Assembly (NCBI GenBank): GCA_037382365.1
Contig: JARRPZ010000014.1
Span: 1 to 52,401, forward strand
Length of the DNA: 52,401 bases
Reading direction: 5' to 3'
Source of the DNA: Lentisalinibacter sp037382365
Lineage (GTDB): Bacteria > Pseudomonadota > Gammaproteobacteria > Steroidobacterales > Woeseiaceae
The notes beneath the pieces are model-generated. The model was given only the letters and a program-made list of their open reading frames with translations. It was not told where the DNA came from and made no database searches. Each line of letters starts with the position of its first letter. The first letter of the stretch is position 1. Both the position numbers and the translations under genes were made by a program. This document shows, piece by piece, positions 1-8,297 of this stretch.

Positions 1-267
1 ATCACCATCCTCGTCGGCCCATTCATCCCAGATGCTGACGCCGTGCTCGCGCAGATAGGCGACGTTGGTGTCGCCGCGCAGGAACCAGAGCAGTTCATGG
101 ATGATGGAACGCGTATGCAACTTCTTGGTCGTCACCATCGGAAAGCCCGCTGCCAGGTCGAAGCGCATCTGGTGGCCGAAGATGCTGAGCGTGCCGGTAC
201 CGGTGCGATCCTCCTTGCGTACGCCCTCCTCGCGCACCAGTCGCATCATGTCGAGATACTGGCGCAT
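1..267 (-). CDS. thyA: Thymidylate synthase, N-terminal part (cut by window edge)
   Basis: The reading frame starts MRQYLDMMRLVREEGVRK and continues with DRTGTGTLSIFGHQMRF and a TTKKLHTRSIIHELLWFL stretch, which are the conserved opening of ThyA (methylation of dUMP to dTMP using methylene-tetrahydrofolate). About 89 codons are present; the catalytic Cys and the C-terminal half lie outside the window. The start ATG at 267 lies only 4 nt after the lgt stop codon, so the two genes are almost certainly co-transcribed, as lgt-thyA is in E. coli. The ribosome binding site would fall inside the end of lgt. Identification is firm; only completeness is unknown. Confidence 0.95.
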   Translation of the reverse strand, partial: MRQYLDMMRLVREEGVRKEDRTGTGTLSIFGHQMRFDLAAGFPMVTTKKLHTRSIIHELLWFLRGDTNVAYLREHGVSIWDEWADEDGD

Positions 268-271
268 TCGC

Positions 272-1090
272 TCAGGCCTCGACCGGACGGGCCCCGGCGC
301 CCCGATAAGCGAGAGCGAGCAGGATCGCCCCGGCGACGATCATCGGTATGCTGAGGACCTGCCCCCGGGTGAGCCAGCCGAATGCGACGTAGACGCCGTC
401 GTCGGGCAGCCGCACGAACTCCACGGCCGTACGGAAGACACCGTAGCCGAGCAGGAACACCCCGGACACTGCCATGGTCGGCCGCGGCCGGCTCGAGTAC
501 ACCCACAGGATCACGAACAGCACGAGGCCCTCGAGCAGGGCCTCGTACAGCTGGGAGGGATGGAGCACCTCGGGCCCGACACGGAATCCCTGGAATACGT
601 CGTCATCGACCCGGAAACCCCAGGGCAGATCGGTCGGTTTTCCCCACAGCTCCCCGTTGATGAAATTGCCGATGCGGCCCGCGCCCAGGCCGATCGGGAC
701 CATCGGGGCGATGAAGTCCGTCAGCTCGAAGAAGCCGCGCCCGATGCGGCGGCCAAGCAGCCACATGGCGACCAGCACGCCGATGAGCCCGCCATGAAAA
801 GACATGCCGCCTTCCCAGATCTTGAACGGGTAGAGAGGATCCGATAACCATTCGTCCAGCCCGTAGAAGAACACGTAACCGACCCGCCCGCCCAGCATGA
901 CGCCGAGCGCCACATAGAAGACGAGGTCGTCCAGCTGGTCCGGACGAACCGGCGAATCCGGTCGCTGGGCGCGCCGCCTCGCCAGCAGCCAGCCGGCGAC
1001 GATGCCGATGAGGTACATCATCCCGTACCATCGCACGCCGAGCGGGCCGACGGAGAAGATGACGGGGTCGATCCGGGGGTAGTCGAACAT
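272..1090 (-). CDS. lgt: Prolipoprotein diacylglyceryl transferase
   Basis: This inner-membrane enzyme moves diacylglycerol from phosphatidylglycerol onto the lipobox Cys of prolipoproteins. The 272-residue protein has about seven hydrophobic segments. It shows the Lgt landmarks SFHGGLIGV (essential His region) and GLGAGRIGNFINGELWG (catalytic Arg, Asn and Glu). I place the start at the ATG at 1090 (MFDYPRIDPVIFSVG), which aligns with the normal Lgt N-terminus. An in-frame GTG at 1108 would add six residues but would overlap the likely -10 box at 1099-1104. Downstream thyA follows after 4 nt. Confidence 0.96.
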   Translation of the reverse strand: MFDYPRIDPVIFSVGPLGVRWYGMMYLIGIVAGWLLARRRAQRPDSPVRPDQLDDLVFYVALGVMLGGRVGYVFFYGLDEWLSDPLYPFKIWEGGMSFHGGLIGVLVAMWLLGRRIGRGFFELTDFIAPMVPIGLGAGRIGNFINGELWGKPTDLPWGFRVDDDVFQGFRVGPEVLHPSQLYEALLEGLVLFVILWVYSSRPRPTMAVSGVFLLGYGVFRTAVEFVRLPDDGVYVAFGWLTRGQVLSIPMIVAGAILLALAYRGAGARPVEA

Positions 1091-1098
1091 GGGCGCGT

Positions 1099-1104
1099 AG
1101 TCTA
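1099..1104 (-). promoter_or_regulatory. Possible extended -10 box of lgt
   Basis: On the minus strand TGC-TAGACT forms an extended -10 element. Its predicted start point (about 1092) is only two bases before the lgt ATG at 1090. The -35 match is poor (ATGAGG at 1127-1122). This is inferred from sequence alone. Confidence 0.35.
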
Positions 1105-1179
1105 GCACCGGGCCGGGCCTTCCTCATCCCGGCTGCCCCTGCGTTATAGTCACCGACCAGCCGACCGGAGGTGCACGCA

Positions 1180-3270
1180 ATGACCACCCAGGAAAGCGGC
1201 CGGGACGCCAACCATCTGGCCGGAGAAACGAGCCCCTATCTGCTCCAGCACGCGGGCAACCCGGTGGACTGGTATCCGTGGGGCAGGGAGGCACTGGAAC
1301 TCGCCGGCCGGACCGGCCGGCCCATCCTGCTGTCGATCGGCTACTCCGCGTGTCACTGGTGCCACGTCATGGCGCACGAGTCGTTCGAGGACGAGGAGAC
1401 GGCGGCACTCATGAACGAGCTGTTCGTCAATATCAAGGTCGACCGGGAGGAGCGGCCCGACCTCGACCGGATCTACCAGATCGCCCATCAGCTCATCGCC
1501 CAGCGGCCGGGAGGCTGGCCGCTGACGATGTTCCTGACTCCCGAGGAACAGCTGCCATTCTTCGGCGGTACCTACTTCCCGCGGGAGGCTCGCTTCGGGA
1601 TGCCCGCTTTCCGGGACGTCCTGCGCCGGGTAGCCGCCCATTTCCACGACAACCCGGACGAGGTCCGCAGCCAGGGCCGGCAACTCGCCGACGTCTTCCC
1701 GCGACTGGACCCGGACCCTGCGGAACCGGACCGGACGCTCGACGCGTCTCCACTCGCCCTGATCCGGGAGGCGCTCGAAGAACGCTTCGACGACCGCTGG
1801 GGCGGCTTCGGACCGGCCCCGAAGTTCCCTCACCCGAGCAACATCGAGCGGCTGCTGCGCCACTGGCGGGCGACGTCCGGAGACGACGAACCGGACGTCC
1901 GGGCACTTTACATGGCGGCGCTTACGCTGACGCGCATGGCCGAGGGCGGAATCTTCGATCAGATCGGCGGTGGCTTCTGCCGCTACGCGGTGGACGAGCG
2001 CTGGCTCATCCCGCATTTCGAGAAGATGCTCTATGACAACGGTCCGCTGATGGCTCTGTACGCCGAACTCGGCCTCGCCGGAGGTGATCCGGAGATGAGC
2101 CGCATCGCCGGCGAAACCGCGGACTGGATGCTGCGGGAGATGCGCTCGCCGGAAGGCGCCTTCCATTCCTCGCTGGACGCGGACTCGGAGGATGAGGAGG
2201 GACGCTTCTACGTCTGGACGCGGGAGGAGGTGCGGAGCGTCGTGGGCGAGGAGGATTATCCCCTCGTCGCGGCCTGCTTCGGTCTGGACCAGGAGCCCAA
2301 TTTCGAGGGCCGCTGGCATCTGCACGTGCACCGTCCGATCGAGGCACTGGCCGAACAGGAGGAGAGCGATCCCGGCGTGCTCCGGGAGCGGATCGAGCGC
2401 GCTCGCAGCGCGTTGCTCGCCACCCGCGACCGGCGCGTACGACCCGGCCGGGACGAAAAAGTACTCACGAGCTGGAATGCCCTGGCCATCCGCGGCCTGG
2501 CGATCACCTCGAGGGCGTTGCAGCGAGACGATCTGGCCCGGGCGGCGGTCCGGGCCGCGGACTTCCTGCGCGCAACGCTCTGGCAGGAAGGCCGGCTGCT
2601 GGCCAGCTACAGAGACGGCCGCGCACGTTTCCCGGCCTATCTGGACGATCACGCCTTCCTCATCGACGCGTTACTGGAACTGGGCCAGACCGCGTGGGAT
2701 ACCGGCCGCCTGCGGTTCGCGATCGATCTGGCCGAGGTGCTGCTGACCCATTTCGAGGACCGGGAGAACGGGGGCTTCTATTTCACCGCGGACGACCACG
2801 AAGCGCTCCTGCACCGGACGAAGCCACTGGCGGACGAGGCGATGCCCTCGGGCAACGGGGTCGCCGCGCGCGCCCTGCTCCGTCTGGGATTTCTGCTCGG
2901 CGAGGAGCGCTATGTCGGCGCCGCGGAACGCACCCTGCGCGCCGCCTGGCCGGCGATGACCGAGTATCCGCATGGCCACGCCAGCCTCATCACGGCGCTC
3001 GAGGAATATCTGGATCCGCCCGAGATCGTGATCATCCGCGGTGAGACTCCCGAGATCGGACGCTGGAGCCGCAACGCCGCGGCCATCTACGCGCCCCGCC
3101 GACTGGTCTGCGCGATCCCGGACGATGAGGGAGCACTGCCGGGATCTCTGGCGCTGCGCCTTCCCGCCGACGAGGGGACGGTCGCCTACGTGTGCGAGGG
3201 CACACGCTGTTCCCTGCCGGTCACCACGTGGCCGGCGCTGGCCGCCCTGCTCGGGCACGGACGCGGCTGA
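1180..3270 (+). CDS. DUF255 / YyaL-type thioredoxin-domain protein
   Basis: The protein has 696 residues. The N-terminal thioredoxin-like domain of the YyaL/SPATA20 family includes SPYLLQHAGNPVDWYPWG and the CxxC-like YSACHWCHVMAHESFEDE. An (alpha/alpha)6-barrel-like region resembling glycan epimerases follows (for example GGGFCRYAVDERWLIPHFEKM). The family is widespread, and its biochemical role is unsettled; no substrate can be read from the sequence. The ATG at 1180 is preferred because CGGAG at 1166-1170 gives a 9-nt Shine-Dalgarno spacing; an in-frame GTG at 1171 is the alternative. A -10-like TATAGT lies at 1145-1150. The gene stands alone, divergent from lgt and convergent with the next gene. 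Confidence 0.9.
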   Translation: MTTQESGRDANHLAGETSPYLLQHAGNPVDWYPWGREALELAGRTGRPILLSIGYSACHWCHVMAHESFEDEETAALMNELFVNIKVDREERPDLDRIYQIAHQLIAQRPGGWPLTMFLTPEEQLPFFGGTYFPREARFGMPAFRDVLRRVAAHFHDNPDEVRSQGRQLADVFPRLDPDPAEPDRTLDASPLALIREALEERFDDRWGGFGPAPKFPHPSNIERLLRHWRATSGDDEPDVRALYMAALTLTRMAEGGIFDQIGGGFCRYAVDERWLIPHFEKMLYDNGPLMALYAELGLAGGDPEMSRIAGETADWMLREMRSPEGAFHSSLDADSEDEEGRFYVWTREEVRSVVGEEDYPLVAACFGLDQEPNFEGRWHLHVHRPIEALAEQEESDPGVLRERIERARSALLATRDRRVRPGRDEKVLTSWNALAIRGLAITSRALQRDDLARAAVRAADFLRATLWQEGRLLASYRDGRARFPAYLDDHAFLIDALLELGQTAWDTGRLRFAIDLAEVLLTHFEDRENGGFYFTADDHEALLHRTKPLADEAMPSGNGVAARALLRLGFLLGEERYVGAAERTLRAAWPAMTEYPHGHASLITALEEYLDPPEIVIIRGETPEIGRWSRNAAAIYAPRRLVCAIPDDEGALPGSLALRLPADEGTVAYVCEGTRCSLPVTTWPALAALLGHGRG

Positions 3271-3333
3271 GCGATCGACGCCGGTCTGGCCACCCGTCAC
3301 GATCCCGATCGGCGGCCTCATCGTCCCGCCGGC

Positions 3334-3366
3334 CCGTTGCAACGGTCGGTGTGGCACGGAAGTGCC
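3334..3366. terminator. Two dyads between convergent genes (possible termination region)
   Basis: The 111-nt convergent gap (3271-3381) holds a perfect 12-bp palindrome CCGTTGCAACGG at 3334-3345. It also holds a small hairpin GGCAC-GGAA-GTGCC at 3353-3366. Neither is followed by a T tract, so intrinsic termination is doubtful. Position suggests a bidirectional 3' end; this is inference. Confidence 0.3.
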
Positions 3367-3381
3367 GGCCGCGCGAGACGC

Positions 3382-6174
3382 TCACCCCAGCGGGCGGCGC
3401 TCCCAGCCCTCGCCGGTCAGCCGTATTTCGTAGGCGGGCCAGTACTGCTTGTCCAGTTTGAGCGTGATGACCTCGACGGCCCCGTTCCAGTTCACCGTCT
3501 TCAGCCGCACGGACTCCCGGTCCTCCTTGCCGCGGACCGCCTCGAGGAAGGCATCGAGATCTGGCGTCGGCCTGCCGTCGACTTCGACGATGCGCCGCCC
3601 GGCCCAGAGGCCGTAACGGGTGGCCGGTGAGCCGTAACTGAAGTAGGCGACATAGACACCGTCAGGCTCGATGCCCCGCTGCGCCGCCATGGCCCGATGC
3701 GGTTCCTGCAGGAGCGCGCCGGCCCACATCATGGCACGATCGATGCCGGTGCCGTCGAGCGCGACGGTCTCGACGTCGATTTCGCGCACGCTCCCGCGCC
3801 GCCATACGGCGATCTTCACGGCTTCTTTCTGAGTCGCCGTTTCGACGTCACGGAAGGTATTCACGACCCGCCCGTCGATGCTGAGCACGATGTCGCCATT
3901 GGCGAGGAGGCGCGCGGCCGGTGATCCGGCGACGAGACGCTTCACCTGGAGCGCGCGCCGCTGCTGCGGATGATGGCGCTCGAGGCGCGCCACCCATTCC
4001 TCCGGCAATCCGAGCTTGCGGGCGGCCGCCAGTGGCAGGTAGGCGAGCTCGGCCTCCAGCGAATACAGTGTGCCCCCCTCACGGACCAGGTCGACGAATT
4101 CCTTGACGAGGTCCGCCGGCACGCCCTTGTTCACCTGGCTGGCTTCGCCGCCGCCCTGATAGGCGAAGCTCGACCACAGCGAGACAACCCGACCCCGCTC
4201 GTCCGCCAGCACACCGTCGACCTGATCCGGCGCGTTCACCACGGAGACGGTCTCCAGGTTGGTATCGCGGAACCGCAGGGTCCGGGACAGCGGCAGCACG
4301 AGGGCATCCACGGACGCGACCCGTGTCTGTTGGCGCACGAGGCGGTGATCCGGTTTCAGTCCGACGACCCAGAGTGAATCTCCCGGCTCCGCCGGCGCGG
4401 TATTGAAGCGGGCCGTCCGGACCGGCGTGTCGCCGATCAGTGCCGGATCGTAGGAGACGATGGTGAGGTTGTGCAGGGGATGCACGTATTCGACGCGGCC
4501 GGGCACTTCGAGCGAGCCGGCGAATGTCAGATGCACGTCTCCCATGGCCACCGGCACCGTATTCCTGTCCACGATGACGAGGCCTCGCTCGTCATCCACG
4601 ATCAGTCCCGTACCGTAGTAGTGCCGTTCCGCCACACCGGAAACCGTGTACGGGAGGTCGAAATTGACCAGTACGAGCGAGGGCGCCAGGACCTCTGCAC
4701 GCTCATCGTCCTCGCTCGGGAACCGGGTGCTGCCCACTGCCGGCGGCTCGGGCTCGGGACCCGGAGCGAGATCCCGGCAGGGCCAGATGCCGGTCTCGTC
4801 GTTTCGCTCGCAGCGCTTCGCCGGGAACCACCGACGGTCGATGCGCAGGGATCGCAGTTGGCTGTTGCGGGGATCCTCCAATGTTATGAATCGTACGGAC
4901 GTTCGGGCCCCGTCGGCGAGTCCTGCGAGCACGGATTCGAACTCGTCCAGATCGCTGACCGGCCGGGAATCGAGCTCCGTAATGACGGCGCTCCGCGGGA
5001 TCGCCGAATTGCTGAGCACATAGCCCGGATTCGCAACGTAGATCCCCTCGATCGGCCGGTTGTAATGCCTCGCCTGCTGATAGGACAGCCGATGCACGAC
5101 GGCATCGCCGAATTCGATGTACTCGTCCGGCGTAATGGAGTGGAGATCCTGCACCGTGACGTCGTGTTCGATGCGCTCGCCGCCGCGGCGCAGTTCCAAG
5201 CGGACGCTCGACCCGACGCTCGAGTCCAGCAGGTCACTCAGCGGGACGAACTGGGTAATGATCTCGCCGTTTGCCCGGACGAGGATATCGCCCACCTCGA
5301 GCAGGCCGTCGGCCGGCGAGTCGGGCAACACCTCCGCGACCGTCAGCATACCCGTCTGCTCGGGCCAGGCGGCCCGGGCAGCGGCTTCGGTCTCCGGATC
5401 CAGACCGAGTCGTCCCAGTTCGTCGTAGGGTTTGCGGACGAAGACCGTCTGCAGCGTCCCGCGGGTCACCGCTTCGCCCGCGCGGATGAGATCGAGTGCC
5501 CGCTTCACCCGGTCGAGCGGCAGGAAGAAGCTCGAGGCCGCGCTCGAGTTGGCGCCCGCGTTCAGGGCCACGACGCGGCCATCGATATCGACGACCGGCG
5601 AGCCGGACGACCCGCCGGAGGTCCCCGAGGCCGCCTGCAGGTAGAAGGTGTTGAAGTCGTTGTACTTGCCGCGCCCGTACTCCGGCGCCCGGCGGTCCAG
5701 CCGGGCAATGGTACCGGCCAGGATGGAGAGCTGTTCGCCCGCGTCGTTGCCGACCACCCGGATCTCCCGCCCCGTACGGGCACCTGCCGGCGCGAGTTCC
5801 AGTTCCGTCGGTTCGATGAAACGCAGCGCATCCGGATCGTAGCTGAAGAACCCGAAGTCGTGCACCGGATCGCGGTATACGGGTGTGAGGGGCACCTCCT
5901 CGTTGTTCAGGAAGACCGCCTCCGCCACCACCGGTCCGGGCGTGACGACGTGACGATTCGTCAGAATCAGCCCGCGCTCGGCGTCGACTACGAATCCGGT
6001 GGCCTGGGTCGACGTATTCCAGTCGGTATCGAAGGCCCGTGTCGCGTCGACACGGATGGAGACGACGCCCGACGAGATACGCTCCAGCGTATCCGTCCAT
6101 GCCTGCTGCTCGGCGGCCGCGAGGGGCAGAGCGAACAGGATGGCGAACAGTGTCAGGACAGGGATGCGTTTCAT
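3382..6174 (-). CDS. Nma111-like tandem HtrA-type serine protease with PDZ domains
   Basis: The 930-residue exported protein begins with a signal peptide (MKRIPVLTLFAILFALPLAA, then an AEQQ start). A trypsin/HtrA domain follows, with His75 (LTNRHVV), Asp106 (DPVHDFGFF) and Ser190 (GGSSGSPVV), then PDZ regions near 290-350 and 380-440. A second protease-like domain (about 500-720) has lost the triad: the His position reads VDRNTV, the Asp region reads HPLHNLTIVSYD, and no GxSG remains. Two more PDZ-like parts end the protein. This order matches yeast Nma111/Ynm3, which pairs an active and a degenerate HtrA half. The ATG at 6174 has GGAG just upstream. Likely role: periplasmic protein quality control or regulated proteolysis. 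Substrates are unknown. Confidence 0.88.
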   Translation of the reverse strand: MKRIPVLTLFAILFALPLAAAEQQAWTDTLERISSGVVSIRVDATRAFDTDWNTSTQATGFVVDAERGLILTNRHVVTPGPVVAEAVFLNNEEVPLTPVYRDPVHDFGFFSYDPDALRFIEPTELELAPAGARTGREIRVVGNDAGEQLSILAGTIARLDRRAPEYGRGKYNDFNTFYLQAASGTSGGSSGSPVVDIDGRVVALNAGANSSAASSFFLPLDRVKRALDLIRAGEAVTRGTLQTVFVRKPYDELGRLGLDPETEAAARAAWPEQTGMLTVAEVLPDSPADGLLEVGDILVRANGEIITQFVPLSDLLDSSVGSSVRLELRRGGERIEHDVTVQDLHSITPDEYIEFGDAVVHRLSYQQARHYNRPIEGIYVANPGYVLSNSAIPRSAVITELDSRPVSDLDEFESVLAGLADGARTSVRFITLEDPRNSQLRSLRIDRRWFPAKRCERNDETGIWPCRDLAPGPEPEPPAVGSTRFPSEDDERAEVLAPSLVLVNFDLPYTVSGVAERHYYGTGLIVDDERGLVIVDRNTVPVAMGDVHLTFAGSLEVPGRVEYVHPLHNLTIVSYDPALIGDTPVRTARFNTAPAEPGDSLWVVGLKPDHRLVRQQTRVASVDALVLPLSRTLRFRDTNLETVSVVNAPDQVDGVLADERGRVVSLWSSFAYQGGGEASQVNKGVPADLVKEFVDLVREGGTLYSLEAELAYLPLAAARKLGLPEEWVARLERHHPQQRRALQVKRLVAGSPAARLLANGDIVLSIDGRVVNTFRDVETATQKEAVKIAVWRRGSVREIDVETVALDGTGIDRAMMWAGALLQEPHRAMAAQRGIEPDGVYVAYFSYGSPATRYGLWAGRRIVEVDGRPTPDLDAFLEAVRGKEDRESVRLKTVNWNGAVEVITLKLDKQYWPAYEIRLTGEGWERRPLG

Positions 6175-6289
6175 GATTCTCCGGGCGTAACGGACAAGGC
6201 CGCCTATTGTGGCGGATCGCACTGCAGTGAGTCAGGTACTGGGCCGCAAAGTTCCGGCGCAGGGACGATGCCGTCCGCCACCGCGTCGT

Positions 6290-7765
6290 TCAGGCCGCGT
6301 CGGGCTGCCAGGCCAGATCGAGGTCTTTCGCCGCCTTCACGTCGTCGAGGCGACGCACGGGAGTCGTGTAGGGCGCACCGTGCAGCCGGTCCGCATCGCT
6401 GACGGCCTGGTGCCCGATGGCAGCCATGGCTTCCACGAAACCGTCCAGCATCTCTTTGGATTCCGTCTCCGTCGGTTCGATCAGCAGACACTCGGGGACG
6501 AGCAGCGGGAAATAGGTAGTCGGGGCGTGGTAGCCGTGATCGAGCAATGCTTTGGCGAAGTCCATCGCCGTGACATGCAGAGTCTTCGCCTGACGTTTCA
6601 GAGTCACGATGAATTCGTGGCTCGCCCGGCGATCCGGGAACGCCAGGTCGAAGCCCTCCGCACGCAGCCGCTCCATCAGATAGTTTGCATTCAGCGTCGC
6701 GAATTCGGCGACGCGACGCATGCCGTCACGTCCCACCATGCGCATGTACACATAGGCCCGCAACAGGACGCCGGCGTTACCCATGAAGCCGGAGAGGCGG
6801 CCGATCGACTCCGGCACATCCTGTTCCGTCAGCCACCGATAGCGACGAGCCTCGGTGCCCTCCTCGCGTCCGACGATCGGGATGGGCAGGTAAGGCAGCA
6901 GCTTCTCGCCGACGCCGACAGCCCCGGAACCCGGCCCGCCGCCGCCATGGGGCGTCGAGAACGTCTTGTGCAGATTCATGTGGATCACGTCGAAACCCAT
7001 GTCGATCGGCCGCACCTTGCCGAGCACCGCGTTCAGGTTCGCACCGTCGTAGTACATCAGTCCGCCGGCCTCGTGGACGATGCGCGAGATCTCGAGAATG
7101 TGCCGCTCGAACACGCCCAGCGTGGAGGGATTGGTCAGCATGATCCCGGCAGTCCGGGGCCCGACCGCATCGCGCAGTGCATTCAGGTCCACGTCGCCGG
7201 TCGAATCGGTCGGCAGTTCCACCACCTTGCAGCCGCACATGGTCGCCGTCGCGGGATTCGTCCCGTGGGCCGCATCGGGTACCAGTATCTCCACCCGTTC
7301 ATCGTCCCCGCGGGCCCGGTGATAGGCCCTGATCATGGCGACACCCGTGAACTCGCCCTGGGCGCCCGCCATGGGCGTGAGGGAGACACCGCGCATGCCG
7401 GTGACCGCTTTCAGCATCTCCTGCAGCTCGTACATGCACTCGAGGAAACCCTGTCCGTGGGCGACGTCGCCGAGCGGATGACGGCCGAGAAACTCCGGCA
7501 GCATCGCGAGCGTGTTACACGCCTTGGGGTTGTACTTCATGGTGCAGGAGCCGAGCGGATAGAAGTGGGTATCGATCGAGAAATTCTTCTGCGACAGACG
7601 CGTGAAATGACGCACCGTTTCCAGTTCCGACACCGCCGGCAGCACGGTTCGGCTCGTGCGCAAATACTTCTCCGGCAGGTCCGGTCGCAGTGCGTCACCG
7701 GCCGGTGCCTGCGCCACCGCACGGCGACCCCGCCGTGATCGCTCGAATATCAGTGTCTCGCTCAT
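6290..7765 (-). CDS. gcvPB: Glycine decarboxylase (P-protein) subunit 2
   Basis: This is the PLP-binding subunit of the two-part P-protein, which decarboxylates glycine and passes aminomethyl to lipoyl-GcvH. The protein has 491 residues. The PLP lysine is about Lys267 in HMNLHKTFSTPHGGGGPG, followed by the glycine-rich loop. The N-terminus has THFYPLGSCTMKYNPK, typical of GcvPB. The ATG at 7765 begins MSETLIFERS; upstream codons belong to the spacer after tpx (19 nt). It is the last gene of the gcvT-gcvH-gcvPA-tpx-gcvPB operon and should be under the glycine riboswitch at 11281-11465. Confidence 0.97.
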   Translation of the reverse strand: MSETLIFERSRRGRRAVAQAPAGDALRPDLPEKYLRTSRTVLPAVSELETVRHFTRLSQKNFSIDTHFYPLGSCTMKYNPKACNTLAMLPEFLGRHPLGDVAHGQGFLECMYELQEMLKAVTGMRGVSLTPMAGAQGEFTGVAMIRAYHRARGDDERVEILVPDAAHGTNPATATMCGCKVVELPTDSTGDVDLNALRDAVGPRTAGIMLTNPSTLGVFERHILEISRIVHEAGGLMYYDGANLNAVLGKVRPIDMGFDVIHMNLHKTFSTPHGGGGPGSGAVGVGEKLLPYLPIPIVGREEGTEARRYRWLTEQDVPESIGRLSGFMGNAGVLLRAYVYMRMVGRDGMRRVAEFATLNANYLMERLRAEGFDLAFPDRRASHEFIVTLKRQAKTLHVTAMDFAKALLDHGYHAPTTYFPLLVPECLLIEPTETESKEMLDGFVEAMAAIGHQAVSDADRLHGAPYTTPVRRLDDVKAAKDLDLAWQPDAA

Positions 7766-7784
7766 TGCGTACCCGTTCCTCGTG

Positions 7785-8294
7785 TCATTCGTCCATTCCG
7801 AGCGCACGCAACGCTGCGCCGTAGTCCGGTTCGTCCGTCAGATCCTCGACCAGCTGCGTGTGCACGACGACATCATTCTCGTCGAGCACCAACACCGCCC
7901 GGGCGAAGAAGCCTTTCAGCGGCCCGTCCTGGATCGCAACCCCGTAATGCTCGCCGAAGCCCTCCGAGCGAATCGCCGACAGCGTCTCGACGGCATCGAG
8001 ATCGCATTCCCGGCAGAAGCGCTGCTGCGCGAAAGGTGTGTCCACGGAGATCATCAGCATCACGACGTCCTCGTACTCGCGCGCCTTCTCGTCGAACACC
8101 TTAACCGACTGACCGCAGACCGGTGTGTCGATGCTCGGTATGACGTTCAGGATTTTGCGTCGCCCGTTCCAGTTGCCGAGTGAGGTGTCACGCAGGTCTC
8201 CGTCCACGAGTCGGAAATCCGACGCCCGCGAGCCGACCTTCGGCAGGTCACCCGAGGTATTCCAGGATTTTCCGCGGAAGACGAACTTCGCCAT
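7785..8294 (-). CDS. tpx: Thiol peroxidase (atypical 2-Cys peroxiredoxin, Tpx)
   Basis: The 169-residue protein has the Tpx layout. The peroxidatic Cys60 sits in PSIDTPVCGQS and the resolving Cys94 in QRFCREC, with Thr57 and the late Arg of the active site also recognisable. Tpx reduces hydrogen peroxide and alkyl peroxides, with thioredoxin as reductant. The gene sits inside the glycine cleavage operon, 3 nt after gcvPA and 19 nt before gcvPB, so it should be co-transcribed and glycine-induced. That insertion is unusual. There is no sign of a separate promoter in the 3-nt gap. Confidence 0.95.
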   Translation of the reverse strand: MAKFVFRGKSWNTSGDLPKVGSRASDFRLVDGDLRDTSLGNWNGRRKILNVIPSIDTPVCGQSVKVFDEKAREYEDVVMLMISVDTPFAQQRFCRECDLDAVETLSAIRSEGFGEHYGVAIQDGPLKGFFARAVLVLDENDVVVHTQLVEDLTDEPDYGAALRALGMDE

Positions 8295-8297
8295 CGC

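Noticed and set aside
1150..2652. A 500-codon open frame on the minus strand opposite the DUF255 gene
   Set aside because: It is a frame kept open by high GC, antisense to a clear family protein, with no recognisable domain.
4471..6402. A 643-codon open frame on the plus strand
   Set aside because: It is antisense to the HtrA-type protease, which has a signal peptide, catalytic triad and PDZ domains; the plus frame has no family features.
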